Positions 8,414-16,271 are shown, numbered from the stretch's first letter. The stretch is 64,000 bases of DNA from Lysinibacillus sp. FJAT-14745 (GCF_001275675.1 NZ_LITM01000010.1:33625-97624); one strand, 5' to 3'. The notes: a model not told the origin generated them from the sequence alone. Numbers and translations are program-made.

Positions 8414-9580
8414 TTATTCCAGTTGAACCTTCCCATAAATGCCGCCACCACCAACTTCGATTGCCAATTGCCCGGTTCTTGCTAAATTGATCATCTTGGC
8501 AATTTTATGCGGCACGATTTGTTCGAGTTGTTCTAGAGTAACTCGATGCAAGATGTTCATCTCTGTACCGAATGCTTGTACTAATCGTTCCATCATTTTT
8601 GGCCCTAATCCTGGAATAAAGTCTAGTGGTACTTGATGAATATATGGTGGTCGTGCACGTTTATCTGTAACTTGCTCTGATAGCTCCTTAATACGTGTTG
8701 CAACACCTTTTATAATTTGCGTGCTTTCACAGTTTGTACAGATTGTGGCCGAATTGCTAAGCTGCTCGCCACATTTTGCGCAGACAGTCTGATGATATTT
8801 ACCAAGTAAAGGATTTAAGCCATAATTGGCTGTTACAGCTCGACCCTGCTGTTCATGTAGCGCCATCTTTAATTCTGTAAAATTTGCATTAGATAGTCTT
8901 AATTTTTGATACTCACGTGCAATTTTCCCAAGTGAATGTGCATCAGAGTTGCTGACAAATGTATATGCTTGCAGCTCTTTAATGTTACTCACCATATCGG
9001 TATCAGAGCTCAAACCAAGCTCTATCGCATCTATCAGCTGCGGGTCAAATACTTCTGTTAAACTACGCTCTACGCCTTTACCGAACAAACTTTTAAACGG
9101 TGTAAAAACATGAGCAGGAATAAAAAGCCCACCTAATTCATGAACCTTTTGCTGGAGTGTTCGACCATCGCAATAAATTCGCTGAGAGCTTAAATGAATA
9201 TTTTTCAAATGATTAGACATCCAATTTGAAAATTCCATCATGAGCAAAAGTGTTGGAAAATAAGCCAGTACATGAATTGGTCCAAGGCAATGATGATCAT
9301 AAATCTCAATTTCAGTACCTGGAATAAGTGTTGTTTCTTGAAAACGAAGCCCTCCCTGTTCTAGCTCCTTCAGTTCTCCTTGTACTATCATCTCTGCCAT
9401 TTCATCCATTACTTCTGGTGAATGACAATCAATAATACCGATAATATCTAGTCCCTTTCTTGCACTTGCAGTCTCTAAAACTCTTGCTAACGTTAACGTT
9501 TTACTGCCAGTAATTTTTACAGCACGTCCACTTGAAGTACGTCCAATATGAATATGTAAATCTGCATAGAAATCTTGCAT
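8414..9580 (-). CDS. EndoQ-like PHP-domain endonuclease
   Basis: 388 residues from ATG 9580. An N-terminal PHP metal-hydrolase domain carries ADLHIHIG, IIDCHSPEV and the later SDAHSLG motif. A CxxC...CxxC zinc ribbon (CAKCGEQL, CTNC) follows near residue 275, and a C-terminal helix-hairpin-helix pair (PLDFIPGLGPKMMERL) binds DNA. This order is that of endonuclease Q, which nicks beside deaminated bases; B. subtilis YqxK is related. ATG 9580 follows TAGGAGTGG; the upstream ATG at 9634 lies within a hairpin and lacks such a site, and a GTG at 9583 is also possible. The neighbouring gene for a small protein is in the same direction. Confidence 0.75.
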   Translation of the reverse strand: MQDFYADLHIHIGRTSSGRAVKITGSKTLTLARVLETASARKGLDIIGIIDCHSPEVMDEMAEMIVQGELKELEQGGLRFQETTLIPGTEIEIYDHHCLGPIHVLAYFPTLLLMMEFSNWMSNHLKNIHLSSQRIYCDGRTLQQKVHELGGLFIPAHVFTPFKSLFGKGVERSLTEVFDPQLIDAIELGLSSDTDMVSNIKELQAYTFVSNSDAHSLGKIAREYQKLRLSNANFTELKMALHEQQGRAVTANYGLNPLLGKYHQTVCAKCGEQLSNSATICTNCESTQIIKGVATRIKELSEQVTDKRARPPYIHQVPLDFIPGLGPKMMERLVQAFGTEMNILHRVTLEQLEQIVPHKIAKMINLARTGQLAIEVGGGGIYGKVQLE

Positions 9581-9611
9581 CACTGTAACCACTCCTATTT
9601 TTTGATGACAT

Positions 9612-9637
9612 AAAAAAGCCTCACATTGCTGCAAGGC
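9612..9637 (-). terminator. Weak terminator between the small protein gene and the EndoQ-like gene
   Basis: GCCTTGC and GTGAGGC form an imperfect stem followed by six T on the minus strand. It begins 14 nt after the stop at 9651 and argues that the EndoQ-like gene starts downstream of it, at 9580. Confidence 0.4.
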
Positions 9638-9650
9638 ATTTTATTCTTAA

Positions 9651-9827
9651 TTATGATGGACGATTGCTATGAGTACTATTAATTGACTCAAAGGCACCTG
9701 AACCCTGTGATGGCATTGTCGAAGAATCGTATGCCACTAATGTCACTCCAATGTTCTTTTCTAGCTCATTAATTTTTTCAAGCTGTTGCTGATCTAGTTG
9801 TGCGATTTTTATCTCTTCCATTTTCAT
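9651..9827 (-). CDS. Small hypothetical protein (58 residues)
   Basis: An open frame too short for most gene callers reads MKMEEIKIAQLDQQQLEKIN and continues with an amphipathic helix (ELEKNIGVTLVAYD) and a Ser/Asn-rich tail, ending at 9651. The start at 9827 or 9821 is preceded by AAAGGA. Codon use is like that of the flanking genes. No family recognised. It lies upstream of the EndoQ-like gene in the same orientation and may share its promoter. Confidence 0.5.
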   Translation of the reverse strand: MKMEEIKIAQLDQQQLEKINELEKNIGVTLVAYDSSTMPSQGSGAFESINSTHSNRPS

Positions 9828-9884
9828 CAAATCCTTTCACGAATAAAGTTCCCTAAATAAGAAACATATATACAAGAAAAAATA

Positions 9885-9903
9885 ATGACTGATTGTCAGT
9901 CAT
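9885..9903. promoter_or_regulatory. Operator 1 of the TetR/SMR locus
   Basis: ATGACTGATTGTCAGTCAT is a palindrome of 8+3+8 bp. An identical copy lies at 10573-10591 before the SMR pair. It sits 5 nt upstream of the -35 box of the TetR gene. Probable binding site of that TetR protein. Confidence 0.8.
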
Positions 9904-9908
9904 TTTCT

Positions 9909-9937
9909 TTGACTTTATTACAGCTATTTTGTAACAT
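9909..9937 (+). promoter_or_regulatory. SigA-type promoter of the TetR gene
   Basis: TTGACT at 9909-9914 and TAACAT at 9932-9937 with a 17-nt spacer, directly downstream of operator 1 and 32 nt before the start codon. Confidence 0.65.
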
Positions 9938-9969
9938 ATTAAATAAGCAGGCCAAAAGCGAGGGATTTC

Positions 9970-10548
9970 ATGTCAAAAGAAGAGAAAATTATTCAAGCTG
10001 CAATTGAAGTTTTCCGTGAAAAGGGAATTGAAAAGACAAAGGTTTCTGATATCGTAAAAGCTGCAGGTATCGCCCAAGGGACATTTTATCTTTATTTCCC
10101 ATCACGTCTTTCAGTTATGCCAGCCATTGCAAAGGTTATGGTTGAGAAAATTATTGCTGCTATTAACGATGGTATTTCAAAACAGGAACCTTTTGCAAAG
10201 CAGCTAGAAAAAGTAGTAGATATTGTTTTTTCTCTAACAGAGGAATATCGAGATGTATTTGCTCTTATCTATGCCGGTATTACACAAACTGAACATATGA
10301 AAGAATGGGAAAATATATATGCTCCCTATTACGAATGGATGAATCATTTCTTAGATGAAGCTCAACAACAAGGAACGATACGCGCTTCTCTAAATACTAC
10401 ACGTTCTTCTAAACTTATCATCGGTCTAGTAGAATCTGCCGCTGAACAAATTTATTTGTATGACGACAGTGAAGAAGAAACAATTAGACTTCAAAAGCTT
10501 GAGCTCCTCGACTTTTTACATCATGCACTCGATTTACGTCACACATAA
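9970..10548 (+). CDS. TetR-family repressor of the adjacent SMR pump
   Basis: 192 residues. The N-terminal DNA-binding domain is typical of the family (KIIQAAIEVFREKGIEKTKVSDIVKAAGIAQGTFYLYFPSR, HTH about residues 25-45); the variable C-terminal helical domain should bind the inducer. GAGGG precedes ATG 9970. The two identical palindromes at 9885 and 10573, one before this gene and one before the pump genes, indicate that it controls itself and the pump. The inducer is probably a cationic or aromatic drug-like compound, judged only from the SMR neighbours. Confidence 0.85.
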   Translation: MSKEEKIIQAAIEVFREKGIEKTKVSDIVKAAGIAQGTFYLYFPSRLSVMPAIAKVMVEKIIAAINDGISKQEPFAKQLEKVVDIVFSLTEEYRDVFALIYAGITQTEHMKEWENIYAPYYEWMNHFLDEAQQQGTIRASLNTTRSSKLIIGLVESAAEQIYLYDDSEEETIRLQKLELLDFLHHALDLRHT

Positions 10549-10572
10549 GTGACGTTCTCTTTTACATTAAAA

Positions 10573-10591
10573 ATGACTGATTGTCAGTCAT
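10573..10591. promoter_or_regulatory. Operator 2 of the TetR/SMR locus
   Basis: Exact second copy of ATGACTGATTGTCAGTCAT, 24 nt after the TetR stop and 22 nt before the first SMR start codon. This position would block either a local promoter or read-through. Confidence 0.8.
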
Positions 10592-10613
10592 AATGAAAGA
10601 AAGGAATTTAACT

Positions 10614-10967
10614 ATGCAAAAAGATTGGATTTATGTTGGATTAACTAGTTTGTTTGAATTATTTTGGATATTTGGTTTTAATGTTGCGAATTCATGGTGG
10701 CATTGGATTATTATTGTGACTCTAATTGCGATCGATTTCCATTTCTTATCGAAAGCTTGTGAGAACTTACCTACTGGCACAGTTTATGCGACTTTTGCTG
10801 GGGTCGGTACAATTGGTACTACATTAATGGACATTTTTATTTTTGACGGTGAGTTTAATGCTATTAAAGGAATTTTCATGTTTATTTTAATACTAGGTGT
10901 TATTGGTCTTAATTTAGCTGATAATCCTTCAAAAGATCATGTTGAAGAGAAAGGAGCTAATGCATAA
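10614..10967 (+). CDS. SMR-family efflux protein, subunit 1
   Basis: 117 residues with four transmembrane helices and the membrane-embedded Glu of the SMR family at residue 15 (GLTSLFELFWIFG). The LPTGTVYATFAGVGTIGTTL segment is the conserved helix 3. It probably forms a hetero-oligomer with the next protein and exports cationic compounds in exchange for protons, as in YkkCD-type pairs. ATG 10614 follows AAAGGAA; starts at 10581 or 10593 would overlap or abut the operator and have no ribosome binding site. The stop overlaps the next start (TAATG). Confidence 0.85.
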   Translation: MQKDWIYVGLTSLFELFWIFGFNVANSWWHWIIIVTLIAIDFHFLSKACENLPTGTVYATFAGVGTIGTTLMDIFIFDGEFNAIKGIFMFILILGVIGLNLADNPSKDHVEEKGANA

Positions 10968-11281
10968 TGGGTTGGATACTTGTTTTATTAGCTGCAATTT
11001 CAGAAATTGTCGGTGTTGTAGGTTTACGCTTTTATAGTCAGGAAAAAAATATACGAAATTTATTAATATATCTAGGCGGCTTTGGGATGTCCTTTGTGCT
11101 TTTATATGCATCCTTTAACTATTTACAGTTAAGCATTGCCTATGTTGTTTGGGTTGGTATTGGTACAGTTGGTGCTGTTCTCGTGAATATTATATACTTC
11201 GGTGAATCTAAGAACCTGACTCGAATTATTAGTATCATCGCCATTGTCATTGGTGTGGCAGGATTAAAAGCAGTATCTTAA
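10967..11281 (+). CDS. SMR-family efflux protein, subunit 2
   Basis: 104 residues, four transmembrane helices, with the essential Glu at residue 13 (AAISEIVGVVGLRF) and the IAYVVWVGIGTVGAVLVNI helix 3. Its start shares a base with the stop of subunit 1, so the two are translationally coupled. Paired SMR proteins insert in opposite orientation; the loop charges here agree with this in a rough reading. No guanidine riboswitch is visible upstream, unlike B. subtilis ykkCD; control is by the TetR protein. No clear terminator follows; repeat copy D starts 100 nt later. Confidence 0.85.
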   Translation: MGWILVLLAAISEIVGVVGLRFYSQEKNIRNLLIYLGGFGMSFVLLYASFNYLQLSIAYVVWVGIGTVGAVLVNIIYFGESKNLTRIISIIAIVIGVAGLKAVS

Positions 11282-11382
11282 TTCGGTTTGATTTCATTTC
11301 TTTATATTGTGGATATACCTTTTGAAATTAACTTTTTCGTTGAAACTTTATTTTATAACTATAGGTGTCTATTAAATAAAGT

Positions 11383-11620
11383 AGCTCTTCGGCAAAACGA
11401 GGGGTTGATTTCCGTTCCGACTAGGCGCTTTGTTGCTCCGCTACGTTAGCACTACGCTTTCGCACAGAAAACATTCGCTACGCTGCAGGGTCTCGGGCCA
11501 ACACGATGTTGGTCACGAAGGCGTTATCACAGGATGTGATGGTTTTAGCCTTCGTTCCTCTATCGCTGATCCCCAAGGAGTCGCCCAGTCGTAACGAAGA
11601 TCAACCACTTCGCTTAGCGT
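11383..11620. repeat. Terminal-inverted-repeat element, long copy D
   Basis: The left end GCTCTTCGGCAAAACGAGGGGTTGATTTCC and the right end (reverse) AGATACACGCTAAGCGAAGTGGTTGATCTTCG are imperfect inverted repeats. The interior holds GTTCCGACTAGGCGC, one 35-bp-type unit, CTGCAGGGTCTCGGGCC and a stretch also present in copies at 40486 and 44565 (GGCCAACACGATGTTGGTC, then AGGATGTGATGG, CTTCGTTCCTCTAT). No gene occurs in 11282-11706 apart from this element. Confidence 0.75.
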
Positions 11621-11706
11621 GTATCTTCTGGCATATCACTATAATTTATAGTGATAAACAATCCTCTAGATGCATTTATTTAAAAACTTATTTCAATATG
11701 TATCAA

Positions 11707-12501
11707 TCATGTAGTTTCTAAAGCTTGCTTCGTGAATTGCTCTGGGATATACATTAAATATGGTTTACCTGTAAGTGGATGTGTTTGAATATCGGCATAA
11801 ACACCAAATACATCTTGTAATAATGCAGGTGTAAGTACTTCTACTGGCGTTCCAAAACAAACAATTCGACCTTGCTTTAAAACATAAATTTGATCGCAAT
11901 ACATAGCTGCAATGTTTAAATCATGTATAGCAGCAACAACTGTTAAATGTAAGGTTTGGATTAAATCCATGAGCTGTAATTGATGCTGAATATCTAGATG
12001 ATTTGTTGGCTCATCTAAAATCAGCACCTGCGCTTGCTGAGCGAGGGCACGAGCAACCATCACACGCTTTTTTTCTCCACCCGAAAGAGAGCTAAAGCTA
12101 CGTTTCTCTAGATGAGCGATACCTGTTTGGTTCAGTGCATCTTTTACAATTTGAAAATCTCGTTCTTGATCAAGCTCCAATAATTTTTTATGGGGAGTTC
12201 TCCCCATACTCACTAAATCATGTACTGTAAAATCGAATAAGACTGGTGTTTCTTGACTCACAACTGCTAAATTTCGAGCAATGCTTTTACTCGATTGCTT
12301 TAAAATATCCTGTTCATTTAATAATACTGTTCCACTTTCTGGTTTTAATAAACGATACATATTCTTTAATAGCGTTGACTTCCCACTACCATTAGGACCG
12401 ATTAGACCCACAAATTGCTTGTCCTTTATTCGAATACTTACTTCATGTAATATACGTGCATCAGAAATGGAGAATGATACTTGTTTCGCTTCTAATGTCA
12501 T
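11707..12501 (-). CDS. btuD: ABC transporter ATPase, cobalamin (FecE/BtuD type)
   Basis: 264 residues with Walker A GPNGSGKST (about 36-44), signature LSGGEKKR, Walker B VLILDEPTNHLD and the H-loop His (AAIHDLN). It powers the permease encoded 5 nt upstream. Members of this family import siderophores, heme or vitamin B12; the B12 riboswitch ahead of the operon makes cobalamin the likely substrate. The C-terminal tail (DIQTHPLTGKPYLMYIP) is usual for the family. No substrate-binding protein gene is in the window. Confidence 0.85.
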   Translation of the reverse strand: MTLEAKQVSFSISDARILHEVSIRIKDKQFVGLIGPNGSGKSTLLKNMYRLLKPESGTVLLNEQDILKQSSKSIARNLAVVSQETPVLFDFTVHDLVSMGRTPHKKLLELDQERDFQIVKDALNQTGIAHLEKRSFSSLSGGEKKRVMVARALAQQAQVLILDEPTNHLDIQHQLQLMDLIQTLHLTVVAAIHDLNIAAMYCDQIYVLKQGRIVCFGTPVEVLTPALLQDVFGVYADIQTHPLTGKPYLMYIPEQFTKQALETT

Positions 12502-12506
12502 ATGCT

Positions 12507-13553
12507 TTAATCCCCTTCACCGAATGAATAATTGTTACTACGGAGCAGCCAAATGAAAAATGGACCTCCGCAAAAAGCCGTAATAATTCCAATTGGCATT
12601 TCCTCAGGAGCAATTAAAATTCGAGCAAGTGCATCTGCCCAAACTAAGAATATCCCCCCTAATAATGCGCTAATCGGTATGACATATTTATGGTTTGAAC
12701 CTACAATTAGCCGTACAATATGTGGAATGATTAAGCCGACAAATCCTATTGAGCCACTTACAGCAACAATCACACCCGTTAATAATGAAACTAATAAAAT
12801 AAGCTGTATACGAAATTGTTGTAAGTTAACCCCTAATGTGACTGCTGCCTCTTCCCCAAGCAGTAATAAGTTTAGACTTCGATAGTGGAGCCATAACAAG
12901 GCAAATACTACAATAAAAATAATGATAGGAATTAAAAGATTACTCCACTTCGCGCCAGCAAGACTTCCTAGCATCCAAAACATGACCGCCTTCATTCCGC
13001 CCTCTTGCTTCGACATCATTAAAATAAAGTTTGAAATAGCAGATAAAATAAAAGACACCGCCATCCCTGAAAGTAAAAGTCGAAAGACGGAAATCCTACC
13101 TCCAACACGTGATAAGAAGAAAACTAACCCCATTGCTGTGAGCGAACCTAAAAATGCAGATACGGAAAGAGCATAAACGCCTAGAAATGAAAAAGCACCT
13201 AAAATGATGACGGCTGTAGCACCAACCGTCGCTCCAGAGGAAATCCCTAAAATATATGGCTCTGCAATTGAATTACGAACAAGTGCTTGAATGGCTGCTC
13301 CAGCAATTGCCAAGCCTGCTCCTACAATAGCGGCGAGTAATACACGCGGAGCTCGTATTTGCCAAATGATAATTTCCTGTGAGCGACTCCAATCTTCTTC
13401 GATTGAATTTTGTATAATCGGGATTTTAGAAAGGATAACCTTCCATACATAAAATGGCGTAACGGAAACTGATCCAACCATAATCGCAATTGTCATTGAA
13501 ATGATAAGTACTAGGAAAAGAGTCATTGAGAGTAGCATAAATTTTTTATTCAT
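12507..13553 (-). CDS. btuC: Cobalamin ABC transporter permease (FecCD/BtuC family)
   Basis: 348 residues, about ten hydrophobic helices, with the conserved RAPRVLLAAIVGAGLAIAGAAIQALVRNSIAEPYILGISSGA segment and the coupling region GSIGFVGLIIPHIVRLIVG. It forms the membrane channel of a B12 importer with the ATPase 5 nt downstream. GGAGTAAA precedes ATG 13553. The leader carries a cobalamin aptamer and a terminator, so expression should fall when B12 is plentiful. A BtuF-like binding protein would be needed and must be encoded elsewhere. Confidence 0.85.
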   Translation of the reverse strand: MNKKFMLLSMTLFLVLIISMTIAIMVGSVSVTPFYVWKVILSKIPIIQNSIEEDWSRSQEIIIWQIRAPRVLLAAIVGAGLAIAGAAIQALVRNSIAEPYILGISSGATVGATAVIILGAFSFLGVYALSVSAFLGSLTAMGLVFFLSRVGGRISVFRLLLSGMAVSFILSAISNFILMMSKQEGGMKAVMFWMLGSLAGAKWSNLLIPIIIFIVVFALLWLHYRSLNLLLLGEEAAVTLGVNLQQFRIQLILLVSLLTGVIVAVSGSIGFVGLIIPHIVRLIVGSNHKYVIPISALLGGIFLVWADALARILIAPEEMPIGIITAFCGGPFFIWLLRSNNYSFGEGD

Positions 13554-13586
13554 CTGTTTATTTACTCCTAATCATTAAGATAAATG

Positions 13587-13628
13587 AAAAAAAAAGGGTA
13601 TTCTATGCAAATGCGCATAGAAATACCC
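13587..13628 (-). terminator. Riboswitch expression-platform terminator
   Basis: On the minus strand GGGTATTTCTATGC pairs with GCATAGAATACCC, followed by nine T, 34 nt before the btuC start codon. Downstream of the B12 aptamer, it is the probable off switch. Confidence 0.85.
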
Positions 13629-13689
13629 TAGATTAAACAACATCAGAAAGATTTCCTTCTACTATTGTCCGTAATTGCTTTCATCCTCG

Positions 13690-13885
13690 TGGGCATTACA
13701 GGAATTACTAATTGGCAGGTCTCCTGGCTTCGAATCAATGTACCTATGATTGCCTTCCCATTCTAGAACAGTGGCAAAATCATCATAGAACTCCTCTTTA
13801 CAGTTGCGGGACAGCGTCGGATTTGCACCAACTTCCCTTTTAAGTGACACATTTACAAGATGTCACACCATTAGCATCGAATATT
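13690..13885 (-). ncRNA. Cobalamin (B12) riboswitch
   Basis: On the minus strand the leader contains, in order, GGTGCAAATCCGACGCTGTC and CCGCAACTGTAA, then GCCACTG, GGGAAGGC, and GAAGCCAGGAGACCTGCC (the B12 box), all hallmark aptamer segments in the right order. CTAATGG near the 5' end and CCAATTAG at the 3' end form the closing stem. The terminator at 13587 follows. The leader lies before btuC; the boundaries are accurate to about 10 nt. Confidence 0.93.
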
Positions 13886-13971
13886 TAAAATTATGACGAT
13901 TCTATCATATATTTTAATAGTTAGTCTATAACTATCCATTATTTATCAAGTTAAGTAGGAAAAACATTTTT

Positions 13972-14003
13972 ACGTTAACCGTCAGTTATTATTAAGTTGA
14001 CAC
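13972..14003. promoter_or_regulatory. Candidate BirA operator of bioY
   Basis: ACGTTAAC and GTTGACAC are arranged as an inverted pair 16 nt apart, two mismatches each from the TTGTTAAC/GTTAACAA pattern of Firmicute biotin repressor sites. It overlaps the -35 box of the bioY promoter. Confidence 0.45.
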
Positions 14004-14025
14004 AAAATCATTATTTTTTTACACT
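13997..14025 (+). promoter_or_regulatory. SigA-type promoter of bioY
   Basis: Perfect TTGACA at 13997-14002 and TACACT at 14020-14025, spacer 17 nt, 35 nt before the start codon. Confidence 0.7.
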
Positions 14026-14060
14026 AATATTATCAACATTACTTTTTTAGGGGTGAAATA

Positions 14061-14657
14061 ATGACAACAGTTACGGAACATACTCATCACAAATTAAGAA
14101 CAGTCGATCTTGCATACATTGGACTATTTTCAACATTGATGATGATAGGCGCTAATATCACGTCTATTGTACCTTTCATGATGATTGGTGGAGTACCTAT
14201 CACAATGCAAACATTTTTTGCTATTTTAGCAGGTCTTATTCTTGGTAGTAGAAAAGGGGCACTCGCTTGTACTGTTTATATGTGCATAGGTTTAGCAGGT
14301 GCACCTGTATTTGCCCGTTTCAACGGAGGCTTTGGACAAATTTTAAGCCCTACATTTGGTTTCATTGTTTCTTTTATAGTAGCTGCATTTGTCGCAGGTC
14401 TTATTGTAGAACGCAGTGGAACGAAGAAAAGCTATGTAGTTGCTGCATTAGTTGCAACTGCTATTAATTATTTACTAGGAACAAATTGGATGTACTTTGC
14501 CTACAAGCTATGGGCTAGTGCTCCTGATGCTTTCACTTATAAGATAGCGTGGCTTTGGATGATGCCTCCTTTACCAAAGGATATTATTTTAGCTATATTT
14601 GCGGGTATTTTTGCACACCGCCTTCAAAAGGTATTGAAAATAATTCCAATTAAATAA
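14061..14657 (+). CDS. bioY: Biotin transporter BioY (ECF S-component)
   Basis: 198 residues with six predicted helices. The conserved GGVPITMQTFFAILAGLILGSRKGALA and GLAGAPVFARFNGGFGQILSPTFGFI segments are those of BioY, the biotin-specific membrane subunit. BioY works alone or with a shared energy-coupling factor (EcfAA'T), which is not encoded here. AGGGGTGAAATA precedes ATG 14061. A strong promoter overlapping a BirA-like palindrome suggests repression by biotin. A strong terminator follows at 14668. Confidence 0.9.
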   Translation: MTTVTEHTHHKLRTVDLAYIGLFSTLMMIGANITSIVPFMMIGGVPITMQTFFAILAGLILGSRKGALACTVYMCIGLAGAPVFARFNGGFGQILSPTFGFIVSFIVAAFVAGLIVERSGTKKSYVVAALVATAINYLLGTNWMYFAYKLWASAPDAFTYKIAWLWMMPPLPKDIILAIFAGIFAHRLQKVLKIIPIK

Positions 14658-14667
14658 AGAGATAAAA

Positions 14668-14710
14668 AAACTGTCCAAAAGTATTTAGCATACTTAATTG
14701 GACAGTTTTT
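14668..14710 (+). terminator. Intrinsic terminator of bioY
   Basis: ACTGTCCAA pairs with TTGGACAGT, with an inner AAGTAT/ATACTT stem, followed by five T, starting 11 nt after the stop codon. Confidence 0.85.
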
Positions 14711-14711
14711 G

Positions 14712-14951
14712 GTTCATCACCAAAAGTTGTGGATGACTTTTGTTAAAACGTTTACTATGCAAATAGTTGATTGTAGTGGAGACTGGGCGACTCCTCGGGG
14801 ATCAGCGTTTCAGATAAGACCCTGCAGCGAAGCGAAGCGGCTTATCGAACGCCCCCAGGAAGCTTTGCTCTGTGCGAAAGCGTAGTGCAACGTAGCGACA
14901 GCAACAAAGCGCCCAGTCGGAACGGAAATCAACCACACGTTTCGGTGATGA
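14712..14951. repeat. Terminal-inverted-repeat element, long copy E
   Basis: The most complete copy, about 240 bp. It starts GGTTCATCACCAAAAGTTGTGG and, read from the other end, GGATCATCACCGAAACGTGTGG. Inside, reading on the minus strand, are GTTGATTTCCGTTCCGACTG, a 35-bp-type unit, CGCCGCTTCGCTTCGCTGCAGGG-like GC-rich inverted sequences, GATCCCCGAGGAGTCGCCCAG and CTACAATCAACT. It codes for nothing and can fold into a long imperfect cruciform or hairpin. Confidence 0.8.
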
Positions 14952-14967
14952 TCCCATTTTTTTATTT

Positions 14968-15510
14968 TTAAACGTATTTTTTCATCCAGTTTAAGAAGTT
15001 ATCAATAACTACATCTAGGAATTTGATAGTACCCTCATCTGTTAAATTGCCTTCTGTATCAAATTTAGTGTGTACTGCTCCAATATAAACATCATTACCA
15101 TTAAGTAATGGTGAATTTACTCCAGGTGAGAATAAAATATCTCGTAAATGTAATTGTGCTTTAACAGTACCTAAGTTACCCATTGATGCTCCCATCATGA
15201 ATGATGGCTTACCAATCATTACTTTATCAACGCGAGATAACCAATCGATGGCGTTAACCATAACACCTGGCACTGTACCATTATATTCTGGTGTTAACCA
15301 TAGTACTGCATCTGCCGCTTTTACTTTTGCTTTAAAATCAAGCACAGGTTGTGGTGCTTCATTTTCGATATCTTGATTATACATTGGTAAATCTTTTAAG
15401 CTTAAGATTTCAAGATCAATTTTCTCTGCATAACGCTTTTGAACAAATTTCGCTAATTGCATATTATAAGATTCTTTACGGATACTTCCTACGATTACTA
15501 TTACTTTCAC
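14968..15510 (-). CDS. NADPH-dependent FMN reductase (azo/quinone reductase type)
   Basis: 180 residues, flavodoxin-like fold: GSIRKESYNMQLA binds the FMN phosphate, and PEYNGTVPG lines the isoalloxazine site. Such enzymes reduce quinones, azo dyes or chromate. The GTG start at 15510 has AGGAGG 7 nt upstream. It is the last of four co-directed genes beginning with an MhqR-like regulator (17751), with a nitroreductase and a ring-cleavage dioxygenase between, so its job is probably two-electron reduction of quinones. It is not of the AzoR family that accompanies MhqR in B. subtilis. Confidence 0.8.
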   Translation of the reverse strand: MKVIVIVGSIRKESYNMQLAKFVQKRYAEKIDLEILSLKDLPMYNQDIENEAPQPVLDFKAKVKAADAVLWLTPEYNGTVPGVMVNAIDWLSRVDKVMIGKPSFMMGASMGNLGTVKAQLHLRDILFSPGVNSPLLNGNDVYIGAVHTKFDTEGNLTDEGTIKFLDVVIDNFLNWMKKYV

Positions 15511-15573
15511 GTTGTTTCCTCCTAAATGTACATTAACTTTAATATTTGTAAAGCAATTTTATTTTATACTTTA

Positions 15574-16191
15574 CTAATAGTAGGTTGCAAATTCCTCAAC
15601 TGGTTTACGATAACCACGTAAACGGCGACTACTTTCTTTTTCCTTACCTATTGTCATCATTAGTGCAATTTCATGTGTTTCTGGCACGTTAAAAAGTGCT
15701 CTCATTTGTTGTTGATCAAAGCCGATCATTGGACATGTATCCCATCCACGATTTTTGGCTGCCAGCATAAATAACATAGCCGAAAGTGAAGCGTTACGAA
15801 TGGCTTCCTCCTTCATAAATTCCTCGCCACGTTCTTCATAAAATTTAGTATTTTCATCGACAAGATTTTCTAACTCACAAGCATTAATAATGCCTAAGTC
15901 TAGCATCCCTTGACTAAGGTTAGCTGTCTTTTTATAGGCCTCTTTATCTCCTAAAACAAGTATAACTGCTGAGGCAGAGTGCACTTTATATTGCCCGTAT
16001 GCCGCTTCTCTTACTTTTTCTTTTTTTTCTTCATCTAATACAACGATGTAATTGGCATGTTGTAAGTTAAAGGCTGATGGAGCAAGCTTAACATCCTCCA
16101 AAATGGGACGTATATCTTCTTCGCTCATCTGGATACCCTCAATAAAATTATTTGCAGAACGTCGCTTATCTATTAGCTTTGTAAATTCCAA
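15574..16191 (-). CDS. Nitroreductase-family protein (MhqN-like)
   Basis: 205 residues. RRSANNFIEG at the N-terminus and APSAFNLQHANYIVV form the FMN site, and a dimerising NASLSAMLFMLAAKNRGWDTCPMIGFD segment is typical of the NfsB/YodC/MhqN group. It would reduce nitro or quinone substrates with NAD(P)H. The start is a TTG at 16191, 8 nt after GGAGG. It stands between the dioxygenase and the FMN reductase in the MhqR-type operon. Confidence 0.8.
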   Translation of the reverse strand: MEFTKLIDKRRSANNFIEGIQMSEEDIRPILEDVKLAPSAFNLQHANYIVVLDEEKKEKVREAAYGQYKVHSASAVILVLGDKEAYKKTANLSQGMLDLGIINACELENLVDENTKFYEERGEEFMKEEAIRNASLSAMLFMLAAKNRGWDTCPMIGFDQQQMRALFNVPETHEIALMMTIGKEKESSRRLRGYRKPVEEFATYY

Positions 16192-16234
16192 CTAACTGAC
16201 CTCCAATCATTTTTCTGTTAAGAGTATGTAATTT

Positions 16235-16271
16235 CCATTCGGGCAGAGACTTGTATATCTCTGCTGAATGG
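16235..16271. other. Intercistronic hairpin in the quinone-stress operon
   Basis: CCATTC-GGCAGAGA pairs with TCTCTGC-GAATGG around an 8-nt loop, without a T-run, in the 91-nt gap between dioxygenase and nitroreductase. It may be an RNA processing or stability element. Confidence 0.45.

Noticed and set aside
10573..10591. Guanidine riboswitch before the SMR pair
   Set aside because: The conserved ykkC motif segments are absent; the region is a simple palindrome identical to that upstream of the TetR gene.
11506..11721. 71-codon plus-strand frame
   Set aside because: Lies almost wholly inside repeat copy D and reads its GC-rich interior.
13662..13850. 62-codon minus-strand frame before btuC
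   Set aside because: Coincides with the cobalamin riboswitch, whose conserved segments explain the sequence.
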